Shown one piece after another: positions 49,348-56,255 of a stretch of 64,000 bases of DNA. Below the pieces are notes generated by a model, which worked only from the letters and a program-made list of their open reading frames with translations, was not told the DNA's origin and did not search any database. Location of the stretch: the NCBI RefSeq assembly GCF_005281345.1, contig NZ_SZXJ01000098.1, forward strand, positions 186,001-250,000. The letters are read 5' to 3'. Numbering within the stretch: the stretch's first letter is position 1; the number at the start of each line of letters is the position of its first letter. The position numbers and the translations under genes are program-made. This stretch comes from Citrobacter sp. wls619. GTDB lineage: Bacteria > Pseudomonadota > Gammaproteobacteria > Enterobacterales > Enterobacteriaceae.

Positions 49348-49647
49348 TTAGAATTGCATGGTGATTTGATCTGAATCCTCGGTTGCCGCCGGGGATTTTT
49401 TCTTTGTGAGCACCGCAGCAACTTCTCTTGCCAACCGCGCCATATCGTCATCAACGACACTCCATTCCAGAACTGCCAGCAGCATTGCCATCTTCGGCAG
49501 CCACGTTTCTTTCCAGCGGGTTATCTGTGCCTTATCGACGCCGATCTCTTTAGCTACGTTGTTGCCACCTTTCATGGCGATACGGTTAAGCAACCAGGAC
49601 TCAATGCGACGGGCATTGACCTTGTTGCGGTTAATTGAGTTTTCCAT
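49348..49647 (-). CDS. cII: Transcriptional activator CII
   Basis: A 99-residue CII very close to lambda CII (97): RRIESWLLNRIAMKGGNNVA, VGVDKAQITRWK-type helix-turn-helix, and MLLAVLEWSVVDDDMARLAR for tetramer formation. It activates pRE and pI-like promoters for lysogeny. No CIII gene was found to protect it from FtsH. Confidence 0.95.
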   Translation of the reverse strand: MENSINRNKVNARRIESWLLNRIAMKGGNNVAKEIGVDKAQITRWKETWLPKMAMLLAVLEWSVVDDDMARLAREVAAVLTKKKSPAATEDSDQITMQF

Positions 49648-49657
49648 TTGTTAAATT
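49625..49657 (+). promoter_or_regulatory. pRE-like CII-dependent promoter
   Basis: TTGC-GGTTAA-TTGA (49625-49638) matches the CII box TTGC-N6-TTGC in 7 of 8 positions. Thirteen bp later is TAAATT (49652-49657), the same spacing as in lambda pRE. It lies over the start of cII and reads toward cI. Confidence 0.72.
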
Positions 49658-49727
49658 CCTTGGTGTTGAAATAGTTAAATGGCCAATGCGCAGACACGCA
49701 TAGCCATGTTTGTTGTTTTTTTGAAGT

Positions 49728-49772
49728 TAGCTTTTCAGCTACGTAGGCCGGACGGCCATTGTAAAAAGAGCG
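49728..49772 (-). promoter_or_regulatory. nutR (boxA and boxB)
   Basis: On the minus strand CGCTCTTTTTA (boxA) is followed by the boxB hairpin TAGCT-GAAA-AGCTA. It shares GCTGAAAAGC with nutL. N binds boxB and modifies polymerase from PR. A 12-bp GGCCG/CGGCC inverted repeat (49746-49757) lies between them. Confidence 0.78.
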
Positions 49773-49780
49773 GATGGTTC

Positions 49781-49990
49781 TTACTTCGTGTCTTGCTTAT
49801 GCAGAGAGTTAAGAATCTCATATGCACTAATTCTTCCCTCTGTCGCGGTGACGATCGGGAGAATGTACTTGCCGGCAAAATCCGCACCGTGCAACCAGGC
49901 ATGAACTGTTTTCTGGCTAACGCCTACACGCGCACCAAGTTCCTTCTGGCTGCCAGCTATTTTGATGGCTTTTTGAATGATTGGATTCAC
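49781..49990 (-). CDS. cro: Cro repressor
   Basis: A 69-residue Cro-like protein. The HTH covers IAGSQKELGARVGVSQKTVHAWL. Start is taken as GTG 49990 (preceded by AGGGA at 9 bp), because known Cro proteins begin near the IQKAIKIAGSQ segment. The in-frame ATG at 50017 lies only six bases after the PR -10 and would need a leaderless mRNA. It is divergent from cI across three operators. Confidence 0.85.
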   Translation of the reverse strand: MNPIIQKAIKIAGSQKELGARVGVSQKTVHAWLHGADFAGKYILPIVTATEGRISAYEILNSLHKQDTK

Positions 49991-50023
49991 GGATGCTATT
50001 CCCTGAAGTTTAAACATATGGAG

Positions 50024-50092
50024 AGTATACTCATGGGTATAAATAATATCAATACCCAAAGTGATTTGACTGAAAATACCCTTCGGTATAGT
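50024..50092. promoter_or_regulatory. OR region: PR, PRM and three operators
   Basis: Operators of consensus ATACCC-N4-GGTAT: 50027-50040, 50052-50065 and 50076-50089, spaced 24-25 bp. PR on the minus strand: TTGATA (50047-50052), 17 bp, TATACT (50024-50029). PRM on the plus strand: TTGACT (50066-50071), 15 bp, TATAGT (50087-50092). The cI ATG follows PRM -10 by 9 bp, so its mRNA is nearly leaderless. Confidence 0.83.
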
Positions 50093-50101
50093 TTTCACAC
50101 C

Positions 50102-50698
50102 ATGAAAACAATTGCAGAACGCCTTAAGTACGCCATGTCACAAGCAGATGACATATCGCAAACCGAACTTGCAGAGTCGGCTGGAGTGTCTCAACCCACG
50201 ATATGGAAACTACTCAATGGAAAAACCAGGAAGTCGAAAGAGCTGCCATCAATAGCAGCCGCGCTTGGTGTTAATATGGAGTGGTTGGCTACTGGTAAGG
50301 GTGAGGTTATCGGTGGAGAGCAGATCGCATCTCCGAGGATTGATTTATCCAGGATGATTCCAGTTTGGTCTGATGACGGTGAAACTGATGATTTTGTTAC
50401 GTCACCTGGCGATAAGCCCGCAAAGAGTTGGCGAGCATACAAAATGAAGCGTAACTCTGGTGTAGCTGAGGCACCAGCCGGATCAATCATTATTGTTGAT
50501 ACTTCAATCGAGCCAGGTACTGGAGATATCGTTCTGGCGATGATGTCCGGCAAAGTTTCAGCTTATCGTTACGTTACTGGCGCTGATGGGTCCGGGTTCT
50601 TATCCGTGGATGACAACCGCGTACCAATGGCTTCCGTTTCAAGTGATTCACTGATCGGCGTAGCCATATATTTGATCAGAGATTTACGAACGCAATAA
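50102..50698 (+). CDS. cI: Prophage repressor CI with degenerate S24 domain
   Basis: A 198-residue repressor. The N-terminal HTH is QTELAESAGVSQPTIWKLLN (residues 20-39). The C-terminal domain has the S24/LexA fold. The Ser motif reads KRNSG (Ser119) instead of G-[DN]-S-M. The catalytic Lys position (LexA TVKRL, lambda TFKKL) is SAYRY, so Tyr155 replaces Lys. No clear Ala-Gly cleavage site is seen in the linker. Self-cleavage by RecA is therefore doubtful. Start is ATG 50102 at PRM; the long upstream extension crosses OR and is rejected. Confidence 0.9.
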   Translation: MKTIAERLKYAMSQADDISQTELAESAGVSQPTIWKLLNGKTRKSKELPSIAAALGVNMEWLATGKGEVIGGEQIASPRIDLSRMIPVWSDDGETDDFVTSPGDKPAKSWRAYKMKRNSGVAEAPAGSIIIVDTSIEPGTGDIVLAMMSGKVSAYRYVTGADGSGFLSVDDNRVPMASVSSDSLIGVAIYLIRDLRTQ

Positions 50699-50959
50699 AC
50701 CTCTTCGTCGGGCGTATACTCTTTGTATACTCCTGGCGAGCACCTCTTCAAAACATTAATCATTTTTCAAACTCGCAGTAATAAAATTATATCTGCTTCA
50801 TCTGTTTTACCCCTTCATTAACACCCACAAAAACCTACTTCATATCCTTCCATCCTCTTTGGAAGCACGATTCGTTAAAAAAACTACAGTATATCCATAC
50901 AGTAATTCAAGCTCATTTTTCCAAACTTGCAAATTCCTCAATTACTTATCTTTATTTTT
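50699..50959. other. Intergenic region with repeated operator-like octamers
   Basis: No gene found. GTATACTC occurs at 50714-50721 and 50725-50732, the same octamer as in PR (50025-50032). TACAGTA occurs twice as a direct repeat (50885-50891, 50898-50904). The region is AT-rich and takes the place of rex genes in lambda. Confidence 0.45.
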
Positions 50960-51019
50960 ATACCTTTTAGAATAATTTTATCAAAACCACTTGCTATCGA
51001 TTATACCCTTTAGTATATT
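50960..51019 (+). promoter_or_regulatory. PL promoter with OL operators
   Basis: TTGCTA (50991-50996), 17 bp, TATATT (51014-51019). ATACCCTTTAGTAT (51003-51016) matches the OR consensus and overlaps the promoter. A weaker copy ATACCTTTTAGAAT lies at 50960-50973. This is the early-left promoter repressed by CI/Cro. Confidence 0.78.
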
Positions 51020-51058
51020 TAACCCATCAGCAGGACGCACTACTCACCAGGACGGTGA

Positions 51059-51105
51059 TGTTCTTTACACAACGTCGAACATTCGACTACGAGGCTGAAA
51101 AGCCT
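51059..51105 (+). promoter_or_regulatory. nutL (boxA and boxB)
   Basis: TGTTCTTTA (51059-51067) matches boxA in 7 of 9 bases. The hairpin AGGCT-GAAA-AGCCT (51092-51105) is boxB, with the same core as nutR. A perfect TTGCAGCTGCAA palindrome (51140-51151) lies further downstream. Confidence 0.75.
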
Positions 51106-51218
51106 GACAAACAAGCAATGTGCTTTGGGGTGATGTGAATTGCAGCTGCAAGACAGCAATCACGGAGATAAGTATCGTGACACGTCACCACCAAAGCGCA
51201 TTTCGAAAAGGAAAAATT

Positions 51219-51359
51219 ATGAACGCCATGAAAGCCGCATTATTCATTGAAGCCAACTGCAAGACGGCACAAGAGAAACACATGATGTTGGACAGCCTCC
51301 TTGAGATGGGTCAGATAAAAGAATCTGTCTACCGAATCCTCAATAAAAACATCAAATGA
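51219..51359 (+). CDS. 46-residue early-left protein upstream of N
   Basis: ATG 51219 follows AAGGA. The 46-residue peptide (starts MNAMKAALFIEANCKTAQEK) is helical and ends four bases into the frame upstream of N. Similar short ORFs precede N in some P22-like phages. Function unknown. A longer upstream frame lacks a ribosome site. Confidence 0.55.
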   Translation: MNAMKAALFIEANCKTAQEKHMMLDSLLEMGQIKESVYRILNKNIK

Positions 51360-51409
51360 ACAAAGCGCCTCAATACGGGGGGCATTACTTCCAGATTTTT
51401 GAGGTTCCC

Positions 51410-51682
51410 ATGACACGTAGAACATCATTCAACGGTTCAGCATCAGGACGTCGCAGAGAGCGTCGCGCAGCGTTACAGAACGAAGTGACGGCAAGCTCTG
51501 AAGCATTGCACCGCCCTACCGAGTCACGCGTTCAGTTGCAGTGCAAACGCAAGCCAGCGATGCGCTCAGAGGTGGTAACCATCACTACGATGGTGAATCA
51601 GTATTCAGGATCAACTTGCTTGCCAGATGTGGCGCTGTACGCCGCTGGCCATCGCAGCTGCAAATCGGTTACGGCGCGTTAA
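51410..51682 (+). CDS. N: Antitermination protein N (P22 gp24-like)
   Basis: A 90-residue basic protein from ATG 51410, behind GAGG. The arginine-rich boxB-binding segment is GRRRERRAAL (about residues 11-20). The C-terminus LPDVALYAAGHRSCKSVTAR closely matches the end of P22 N (gp24), where it contacts polymerase. nutL lies upstream and nutR after cro. It allows reading through early terminators. Confidence 0.88.
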   Translation: MTRRTSFNGSASGRRRERRAALQNEVTASSEALHRPTESRVQLQCKRKPAMRSEVVTITTMVNQYSGSTCLPDVALYAAGHRSCKSVTAR

Positions 51683-51702
51683 TTAACTTATGAGGTGAGG
51701 CA

Positions 51703-51966
51703 ATGGATATTAAAAACTTACTCCAAGAAATTGAAAACTTGGAATCAAACATAAGAAGCATAGATAACTTATTAGAAGCACATGGGCTGCATGGATTTAA
51801 CTTGATTGTTGTTGCAGCTAACAATACGCAATACAGAGGCGCTGCAGATCAGGAGTTTCTAATTGAGGCACTCAAATCGAAAAGAAACGAGATGCACGAG
51901 AGGCTTGTGAAGTTGATTGATGCGGTTGGAGTTGTTGAAAAGGTAATTGATGGATTGGTCGCTTAG
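51703..51966 (+). CDS. Coiled-coil early protein
   Basis: An 87-residue protein, behind AGGTGAGG, with a leading coiled coil (NLLQEIENLESNIRSIDNLL) and a second helix pair. It is in the early-left operon after N. No family is recognised; P22-like phages have variable genes here that block superinfection or host functions. Confidence 0.6.
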   Translation: MDIKNLLQEIENLESNIRSIDNLLEAHGLHGFNLIVVAANNTQYRGAADQEFLIEALKSKRNEMHERLVKLIDAVGVVEKVIDGLVA

Positions 51967-52009
51967 GCGGCCTATTTATTAGCTCACGATACAAACAGAG
52001 GGTAAGGCG

Positions 52010-52282
52010 ATGGAAGTGCAAGTCAGCTTCAAAAAAGAGGTAAATGTTAAGCGCATAAAAACCTGCATCAAGGTGTGCGACAGGTTTACGGCAGATGTTC
52101 TCGATGAGACAGGGAATACTGTTCGAAGCATTGAGGATGAGTATGTTCCTGACTGCTTTCCCGGACAGCACTATGGCGATTACCTGGAACTTGATATCGA
52201 TATCGAGACCGGGCAAATCCTTAACTGGAAAAAGCCTACGCCAGAGCAGCTAAGTCAACTGCTAGGCGAACAAGACGACTAA
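52010..52282 (+). CDS. Hypothetical early-left protein
   Basis: A 90-residue protein preceded by GGGTAAGGCG. The sequence CIKVCDRFTADVLDETGNTV and YVPDCFPGQHYGDYLELDID suggests a small beta-rich domain common to HK620/Sf6-type phages. It ends at a terminator. Function unknown. Confidence 0.62.
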   Translation: MEVQVSFKKEVNVKRIKTCIKVCDRFTADVLDETGNTVRSIEDEYVPDCFPGQHYGDYLELDIDIETGQILNWKKPTPEQLSQLLGEQDD

Positions 52283-52302
52283 CCCGCTACGGCGGGTTTT
52301 TT
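52283..52302 (+). terminator. Early-left operon terminator (tL-like)
   Basis: CCCGC-TACG-GCGGG followed by TTTTTT, directly after the 90-residue gene. N is expected to suppress it. Confidence 0.82.
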
Positions 52303-52422
52303 ATTGCAGCATACCTCAGCGGCTTCTCAGAGGACGCTCAGTTATGAATGGCGGCTATCCACCGCCTGTTAGCGCAGAGGTCTTTTAACGTTCAGCGGCG
52401 CGGCTTAAGCGCGGAGATGATT

Positions 52423-52689
52423 ATGACAATTGATATCGAATTTAAATGTAAAAGTGCAACGGTCAGCGGTAGCAAGTGGGGCGTGGTTAACGTCGAGATT
52501 GACTCAGTTGACGTACATGAACTTCTCGAAGCTATTGGTGATAAGAAGGTTTTCGAAAGCATTGAGCTTGATGACTACATCGACTGGGCTGAGTCAGCTG
52601 GGCATACGATTGACATTATAGAGCGACTTGACGCAGACGAAATTATTGGCTGGCTCAAGCACAATGGTCATCTGGATGCTGATTCATGA
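52423..52689 (+). CDS. Hypothetical acidic early-left protein
   Basis: An 88-residue acidic protein from ATG 52423; GGAG six bases before favours it over the ATG at 52417. It contains LLEAIGDKKVFESIELDDYI and ADEIIGWLKHNGHLDADS. The stop overlaps the next ATG (ATGA). No function recognised. Confidence 0.6.
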   Translation: MTIDIEFKCKSATVSGSKWGVVNVEIDSVDVHELLEAIGDKKVFESIELDDYIDWAESAGHTIDIIERLDADEIIGWLKHNGHLDADS

Positions 52690-52844
52690 CAGTCACCCAC
52701 AACGGCAAGCAGTACCACGCATCAAAACTCAACGACAACGAGTGGCAACTCTCATCAGTCGATAAACCTCGCGAGAAAATCACCATGAACCGCTGGCAGA
52801 TGCACATTGTCGGGTTATTGCAGCAGGTGGAGGGTAAATCATGA
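52686..52844 (+). CDS. 52-residue early-left protein
   Basis: ATG 52686 overlaps the previous stop and its own TGA overlaps the kil ATG. The protein (starts MTVTHNGKQYHASKLNDNEW) ends with WQMHIVGLLQQVEGKS. The tight overlaps support expression. Not identified. Confidence 0.6.
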   Translation: MTVTHNGKQYHASKLNDNEWQLSSVDKPREKITMNRWQMHIVGLLQQVEGKS

Positions 52845-52975
52845 TTAATCACAACATGCTTCGTGCAGCTCAGAACAAAGCGCTAATCGCAAGATTCATA
52901 GGTGATTCGGTGATGTGGATGTCGGCCTACAACGATATGAAGGCGGCAATTGGTTTTCCGTGGCACAGGAAATAA
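52841..52975 (+). CDS. kil: Kil-like host division inhibitor peptide
   Basis: A 44-residue peptide. The pattern AAQNKALIARFIGDSVMWMS matches the lambda Kil core (Gln, Lys, IA-FIGD-M). Lambda Kil blocks FtsZ ring formation. It lies upstream of gam, as in lambda. ATGA overlap couples it to the previous ORF. Homology is over a short stretch, so moderate confidence. Confidence 0.7.
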   Translation: MINHNMLRAAQNKALIARFIGDSVMWMSAYNDMKAAIGFPWHRK

Positions 52976-52977
52976 TG

Positions 52978-53295
52978 ATGAGCGAATTCAAAGGAACTCC
53001 GGGACCGTGGGAGTGGTGGACAAGCAATTCTTTCTTGCGGTTATCAAGCAAAGCAACCGGAAAGGATGGCGGGGTAATTGACTCCTACAAAATGAGCGAT
53101 GGGCACACTTCTTTATCAGTGAAGTATGAAGACATGGCTCTTATCGCCGCGGCGCCTGAACTACTGGAAGCATGTATTAGGATGAGGAATCAACTTTATG
53201 CCGCCGGATACGAAAGCAAAGAAAAGTCGTTGAACCCTACTAAAGAGCTTCTTTGGCAGACAGAGCAAGCCATCGATAAAGCACTCGGCAAGTAA
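52978..53295 (+). CDS. Conserved phage protein (MSEFKGTPGPW family)
   Basis: A 105-residue protein opening MSEFKGTPGPWEWW, a start widespread in lambdoid accessory proteins, with ALIAAAPELLEACIRMRNQL in the middle. The start at 52978 is placed 7 bp after AGGA; ATG 52975 is three bases earlier. Role unknown. Confidence 0.68.
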   Translation: MSEFKGTPGPWEWWTSNSFLRLSSKATGKDGGVIDSYKMSDGHTSLSVKYEDMALIAAAPELLEACIRMRNQLYAAGYESKEKSLNPTKELLWQTEQAIDKALGK

Positions 53296-53370
53296 TAACT
53301 ACCTCATTCCGCCCTACTCGTCCGGCTTATCGCAGACGGGAAGCGCACAACCAAATTTTAGGAGCCGATT

Positions 53371-53667
53371 ATGGCTGCATATCTCGTTCAAGACCGTATC
53401 GAGGCGCAGAACTGGACGCGCCATTATCAGCAAATAGCCAGAGAAGAGCGTGAATCTGAACTGGCTGATGACCTTGAGAAAGGATTGCCTCAGAGCAAGC
53501 TGGAATCGTTGTGCGTTGACGAGTTGCAGCGACGCGGTGCCAGCAAGAAGGCCATTTCAAAAGCGTTCGATGATGATGTCGAGTTCCAGGAAAAAACCGC
53601 AGAATTTATTCGCTACATGGCAGAGACAATTGCTCGCCACCAAACAGATATTGATGAGGGACAGTAA
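53371..53667 (+). CDS. gam: Gam, RecBCD inhibitor
   Basis: A 98-residue protein closely matching lambda Gam (GamS form): [32 protein letters not shown], and [20 protein letters not shown]. Gam mimics DNA and blocks RecBCD, letting linear multimers form. It directly precedes recT. P22 has abc and erf at this place, so this module is lambda-like. Confidence 0.94.
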   Translation: MAAYLVQDRIEAQNWTRHYQQIAREERESELADDLEKGLPQSKLESLCVDELQRRGASKKAISKAFDDDVEFQEKTAEFIRYMAETIARHQTDIDEGQ

Positions 53668-53669
53668 CA

Positions 53670-54566
53670 ATGAGCATCAGCATTGTTGAGTTCGTTAAAC
53701 AACAGGAGCCGCTCTTTGTTGGCGCGGTTACTGACCAGTCAGTCACATGGGCTAAGGAAAGCCAGTTCGCTATTCAGTATTTCCAGCGCAACGACTATTT
53801 AGCCAAGACGGCGCTATCAAACCCTACCAGCGCACAGAACGCCATCATCAACGTAGCAGCGATAGGCATCACTCTTAACCCGGCTAGCAAGCTGGCTTAT
53901 CTGGTTCCGCGCGACGGAATGGTGTGCCTTGATATCAGCTATATGGGCCTCCTTCATCTTGCTCAGTCCACCGGCTCCATTAAGTGGGGCCAGTGCAAAC
54001 TGGTGTATTCAAACGACACGTACGAATCCAACGGACTTGATACCGCCCCTACCCACAAATACAACGCATTCGGCGATCGCGGTGATGTAGTCGGCGGTTA
54101 CTGCACGGTTAAAACTGCTGACGACGATTACCTGACTGAAGAAATGAGCCTGGCAGAAATCAAGGCAACAGAAGCAACCAGTAAAGCCAAGAATGGCCCG
54201 TGGAAGAACTTCTGGGAAGAGATGGCGCGTAAGACCATCGTTAAGCGAGCCAGCAAGTATTGGCCCCGTGCTGAGCGTCTGGATAACGCGATCCACGTCA
54301 TCAACGAAGATGAAGGTGTTTTTCAAGAACCGGTAATGCAGCACAAGTCAGAGGAAGACATCCGCGAGGATGAGCGCCGCAGACAACAGGAAGTCATCGA
54401 TTACGTTCAAACTCTTTGCGACGAAATGGCGCAAGCGGAAAGCATGGACGACCTGAAACGCGTCTTTGCCGATGCCTACAAGCGTACTGCCGGCATGAAG
54501 CTGCAGCAGAACGTTCAGGCCATCTACGCAGAGTGCAAATCAAAGCTGGAGGTGACCAGTGAGTAA
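53670..54566 (+). CDS. recT: RecT single-strand annealing protein
   Basis: A 298-residue RecT-family protein: ALSNPTSAQNAIINVAAIGI, LNPASKLAYLVPR, and CLDISYMGLLHLAQSTG are family signatures. It anneals complementary strands during phage recombination. Its usual partner exonuclease (RecE or Exo) is not adjacent. It overlaps the next gene by 8 bp. Confidence 0.93.
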   Translation: MSISIVEFVKQQEPLFVGAVTDQSVTWAKESQFAIQYFQRNDYLAKTALSNPTSAQNAIINVAAIGITLNPASKLAYLVPRDGMVCLDISYMGLLHLAQSTGSIKWGQCKLVYSNDTYESNGLDTAPTHKYNAFGDRGDVVGGYCTVKTADDDYLTEEMSLAEIKATEATSKAKNGPWKNFWEEMARKTIVKRASKYWPRAERLDNAIHVINEDEGVFQEPVMQHKSEEDIREDERRRQQEVIDYVQTLCDEMAQAESMDDLKRVFADAYKRTAGMKLQQNVQAIYAECKSKLEVTSE

Positions 54567-55041
54567 GCTCTACGAAATCGCCAATGACTACGCCAAGCTG
54601 ATGGATTCAGACCTAGAAGCGGATGCGATCGCCGACACGCTTGAAGGGATGGAAGGAGAGCTTACAGATAAAATTGAGCAGTTGCTGGCTATCTGCAAGA
54701 ACGAAACCGGATACGCAGAACGCCTCAAGGACGAGGCAAAATCACTCAACGAACGCGCAGTAGTCACGCTGAATAAAGTTGAAAACATTCAGGCTTACAT
54801 AGCAACCGCATTAACCACAGCAGGAAAGAAGAAAATCAGAGCCGGTATTCACCAGGTAACAATTCGCTCTCCTTCTGAATCAGTGGAAATTGTCGACTCA
54901 AGCGCCCTTCCTCCAGAGTTTGTCGAATACGAAACCGTTATCAAGGCGGATAAATTAGCGATTAAGCACCAACTCAAAGCGGGCCAATCAATTCCCGGCG
55001 CTCAACTCAAGGTTGGCAAGCCATCATTAATCATCAAATAA
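54559..55041 (+). CDS. Siphovirus Gp157-family protein
   Basis: A 160-residue helical protein of the Gp157 family (IEQLLAICKNETGYAERLKD, then KSLNERAV and the C-terminal beta part LPPEFVEYETVIKADKLAIK). Members often lie beside single-strand annealing proteins. An assisting role in recombination is suggested by position only. Confidence 0.85.
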   Translation: MSKLYEIANDYAKLMDSDLEADAIADTLEGMEGELTDKIEQLLAICKNETGYAERLKDEAKSLNERAVVTLNKVENIQAYIATALTTAGKKKIRAGIHQVTIRSPSESVEIVDSSALPPEFVEYETVIKADKLAIKHQLKAGQSIPGAQLKVGKPSLIIK

Positions 55042-55053
55042 CAGGTGCTTTCC

Positions 55054-55512
55054 ATGAGCGAACTTTGGCAACCGTGGGAAAATCTGTTCCTGCATGAAGT
55101 TGGCAGAACAATGCCGATTCAGGTTATCGCAGAAAAGCTTGAGCGTTCCGAATCGGCAATCACTCGCCAGGCATCACGTATAGGAGCACCACTCATCAGC
55201 AAGATGACCGGCAGACCATGGACGGCAGCCGAGCTTCATCTCTTTGGCCGGTTCTCAGAGGAAGAGATTGCCACTGCAACCGGTCGATCCATTTACTCAG
55301 TCAGAAGCAAGCGTGACGCACTGGCCCGCTCCGGAGGATTAACTATGCGTGAATGGTCAACGGAAGAGTTAGCGATCCTCATGCGCTACACCAACGCAGA
55401 AGTAGCAGAGATTACCGGTCGGAGTATCGAAGAGGTCGGAGATAAGCGGCTGCAGGTGAATATTGAGCGGAATGGATGGGATGCGAGAAATCCTGAACGG
55501 GAGGAAATGTGA
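55054..55512 (+). CDS. Tandem HTH (Myb/SANT-like) protein
   Basis: A 152-residue protein from ATG 55054 behind GGTG. It has three repeats of a small helical unit: QVIAEKLERSESAITRQASR, EIATATGRSIYSVRSKRDAL and EVAEITGRSIEEVGDKRLQV, which look like HTH/Myb-type DNA-binding units. The stop overlaps the methyltransferase GTG start. A DNA-binding partner role is inferred. Confidence 0.7.
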   Translation: MSELWQPWENLFLHEVGRTMPIQVIAEKLERSESAITRQASRIGAPLISKMTGRPWTAAELHLFGRFSEEEIATATGRSIYSVRSKRDALARSGGLTMREWSTEELAILMRYTNAEVAEITGRSIEEVGDKRLQVNIERNGWDARNPEREEM

Positions 55513-56255
55513 ATGAGTTGGCTCTTTTCGCAGGCGCTGGCGGAGGAATACTCGGTGGACACCTCCTTCGCTGGCGAACAGTTTGCGCAGTTGAACGTGA
55601 TGCCTACGCCGCACAAGTTCTCGCGCAACGACAAAATGATGGAATTCTCCGACCTTTCCCGATTTGGTCTGACGTGTGCAGTTTTGACGGAAAACCGTGG
55701 CGTGGAATTGTTGATGTCGTTTCTGGCGGGTTTCCATGCCAGGACATATCGGGAGCAGGGAAAGGAGCAGGCATCGACGGAAGTCGATCTGGACTTTGGC
55801 GACAAATGGCAAGAATCATCGGTGAGGTACGACCTAGATTCGTGTTCGTGGAAAACTCACCTTTGCTTGTGGGAAGAGGACTTGCAATGGTCATTAGTGA
55901 CCTTGCCAAAATGGGGTTTGATTCGGAATGGTGTTGTTTATCAGCATCAGACATTGGAGCGCCCCATCAACGTGACCGTATCTGGATTGCAGCCTACACC
56001 AAGGGCAAGCATGGGAAGTCATGGGATAGCATGGTGCAGAGCGAGAACCGGGGAGCACCGTCACAACCTGGAGGACTGGTTAGCATGGAAGCATTTGCAG
56101 GATGGCGGGGAGGAAACGCCTGGCCTGAACATCTGCCCAAACTACGCAGAGTGGCTGATGATGTGGCCTTTGGGGTGGACAGAATTAAAGCCCTTGGCAA
56201 TGGACAAATTCCGCGAGTGGCAGCGGCAGCATTCTCCTTACTTAAACCGGATTGA
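55509..56255 (+). CDS. C5 cytosine DNA methyltransferase (Dcm-like), overlapping a second reading frame
   Basis: A 248-residue C5 methyltransferase with all key motifs in order: I LFAGAGG (6-12), IV GGFPCQDIS (Cys77), VI ENSP (115-118), VIII QRDRIW (154-159), and X ALGNGQIPRVA (228-238). The space between VIII and X (about 65 residues) is short, so the target domain is minimal. Start is GTG 55509, only four bases after GGAGG. Another full frame of 251 codons runs through the same DNA. It may shield the phage from restriction. Confidence 0.88.
   Translation: MNELALFAGAGGGILGGHLLRWRTVCAVERDAYAAQVLAQRQNDGILRPFPIWSDVCSFDGKPWRGIVDVVSGGFPCQDISGAGKGAGIDGSRSGLWRQMARIIGEVRPRFVFVENSPLLVGRGLAMVISDLAKMGFDSEWCCLSASDIGAPHQRDRIWIAAYTKGKHGKSWDSMVQSENRGAPSQPGGLVSMEAFAGWRGGNAWPEHLPKLRRVADDVAFGVDRIKALGNGQIPRVAAAAFSLLKPD

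Noticed and set aside
49679..50101. N-terminal extension of the CI frame
   Set aside because: It crosses cro and OR and lacks a ribosome site; PRM places the start at 50102.
50885..50904. LexA box candidate
   Set aside because: TACAGTA is repeated directly, not inverted; the CTG half-site needed for LexA is absent.
52364..52408. 14-codon ORF (MNGGYPPPVSAEVF) before the 88-residue gene
   Set aside because: Ribosome site poor and too short to support; could be a leader peptide but evidence is thin.
55369..55812. 147- and 139-codon minus-strand ORFs over the HTH/methyltransferase junction
   Set aside because: Antisense shadows with no start signals, opposite a clearly coding operon.
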